Below are positions 5,596-5,606 of a stretch of 5,606 nucleotides of DNA, piece after piece. Under the pieces are notes generated by a model. It ran no database searches, was not told the DNA's origin, and saw only the letters and a program-made list of their open reading frames with translations. The position numbers were made by a program, and so were the translations under genes. How positions within the stretch are numbered: position 1 is the stretch's first letter; every line of letters begins with the position of its first letter. This stretch comes from an uncultured Ruminococcus sp. (GTDB lineage Bacteria > Bacillota > Clostridia > Oscillospirales > CAG-272): positions 1 through 5,606 of the forward strand of contig CACZSA010000307.1 in NCBI GenBank assembly GCA_902783705.1. The letters run 5' to 3'.

Positions 5596-5606
5596 GCCTC
5601 CGGAGC

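Overview
The window holds one complete iron-sulfur cluster assembly operon, sufC-sufB-sufD-sufS-sufU. All five genes are on the + strand, and the operon has its own promoter on the left and a rho-independent terminator on the right. A U-type scaffold/transferase (SufU), a group II cysteine desulfurase and the absence of sufA point to a Bacillota (Firmicutes) bacterium. The GC-rich coding sequence with AT-rich promoter DNA and the C-B-D-S-U gene order fit an anaerobic Clostridia-type lineage, possibly uncultured. The species cannot be named from this sequence.

Layout: 1-313 is non-coding. It carries a 13-bp perfect hairpin (32-64), one inverted copy of a repeat element (90-131), two interlocking inverted repeats (152-189), a near-consensus sigma-A type promoter (TTGCCA-17 bp-TATAAT, 224-252) and a short leader whose last hairpin contains the sufC ribosome binding site. 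The genes follow: sufC (314-1057), sufB (1075-2520), sufD (2522-3679), sufS (3676-4887) and sufU (4903-5343). Gaps are 17 nt and 1 nt, then a 4-nt overlap, then 15 nt, so they almost certainly form one transcript with translational coupling. A terminator at 5366-5391 closes it. From 5424 to 5595 lie two tandem copies (exact 96-bp period) of the same repeat element, each with a hairpin followed by a T-run.

How the genes work together: SufS takes sulfur from cysteine as a persulfide on Cys360. SufU accepts it on a zinc-bound cysteine and passes it on. SufB with SufD and the ATPase SufC form the scaffold complex on which the Fe-S cluster is built. The key residues of every subunit are present, and no gene looks broken.

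The enzymes are a conventional SUF system. The less ordinary content is in the flanks: a 42-bp perfect inverted repeat brackets the whole operon, and it belongs to a terminator-like repeat family in which the hairpin sequence differs between neighbouring copies while pairing is kept. No mobile-element gene, CRISPR array, tRNA or rRNA was seen.
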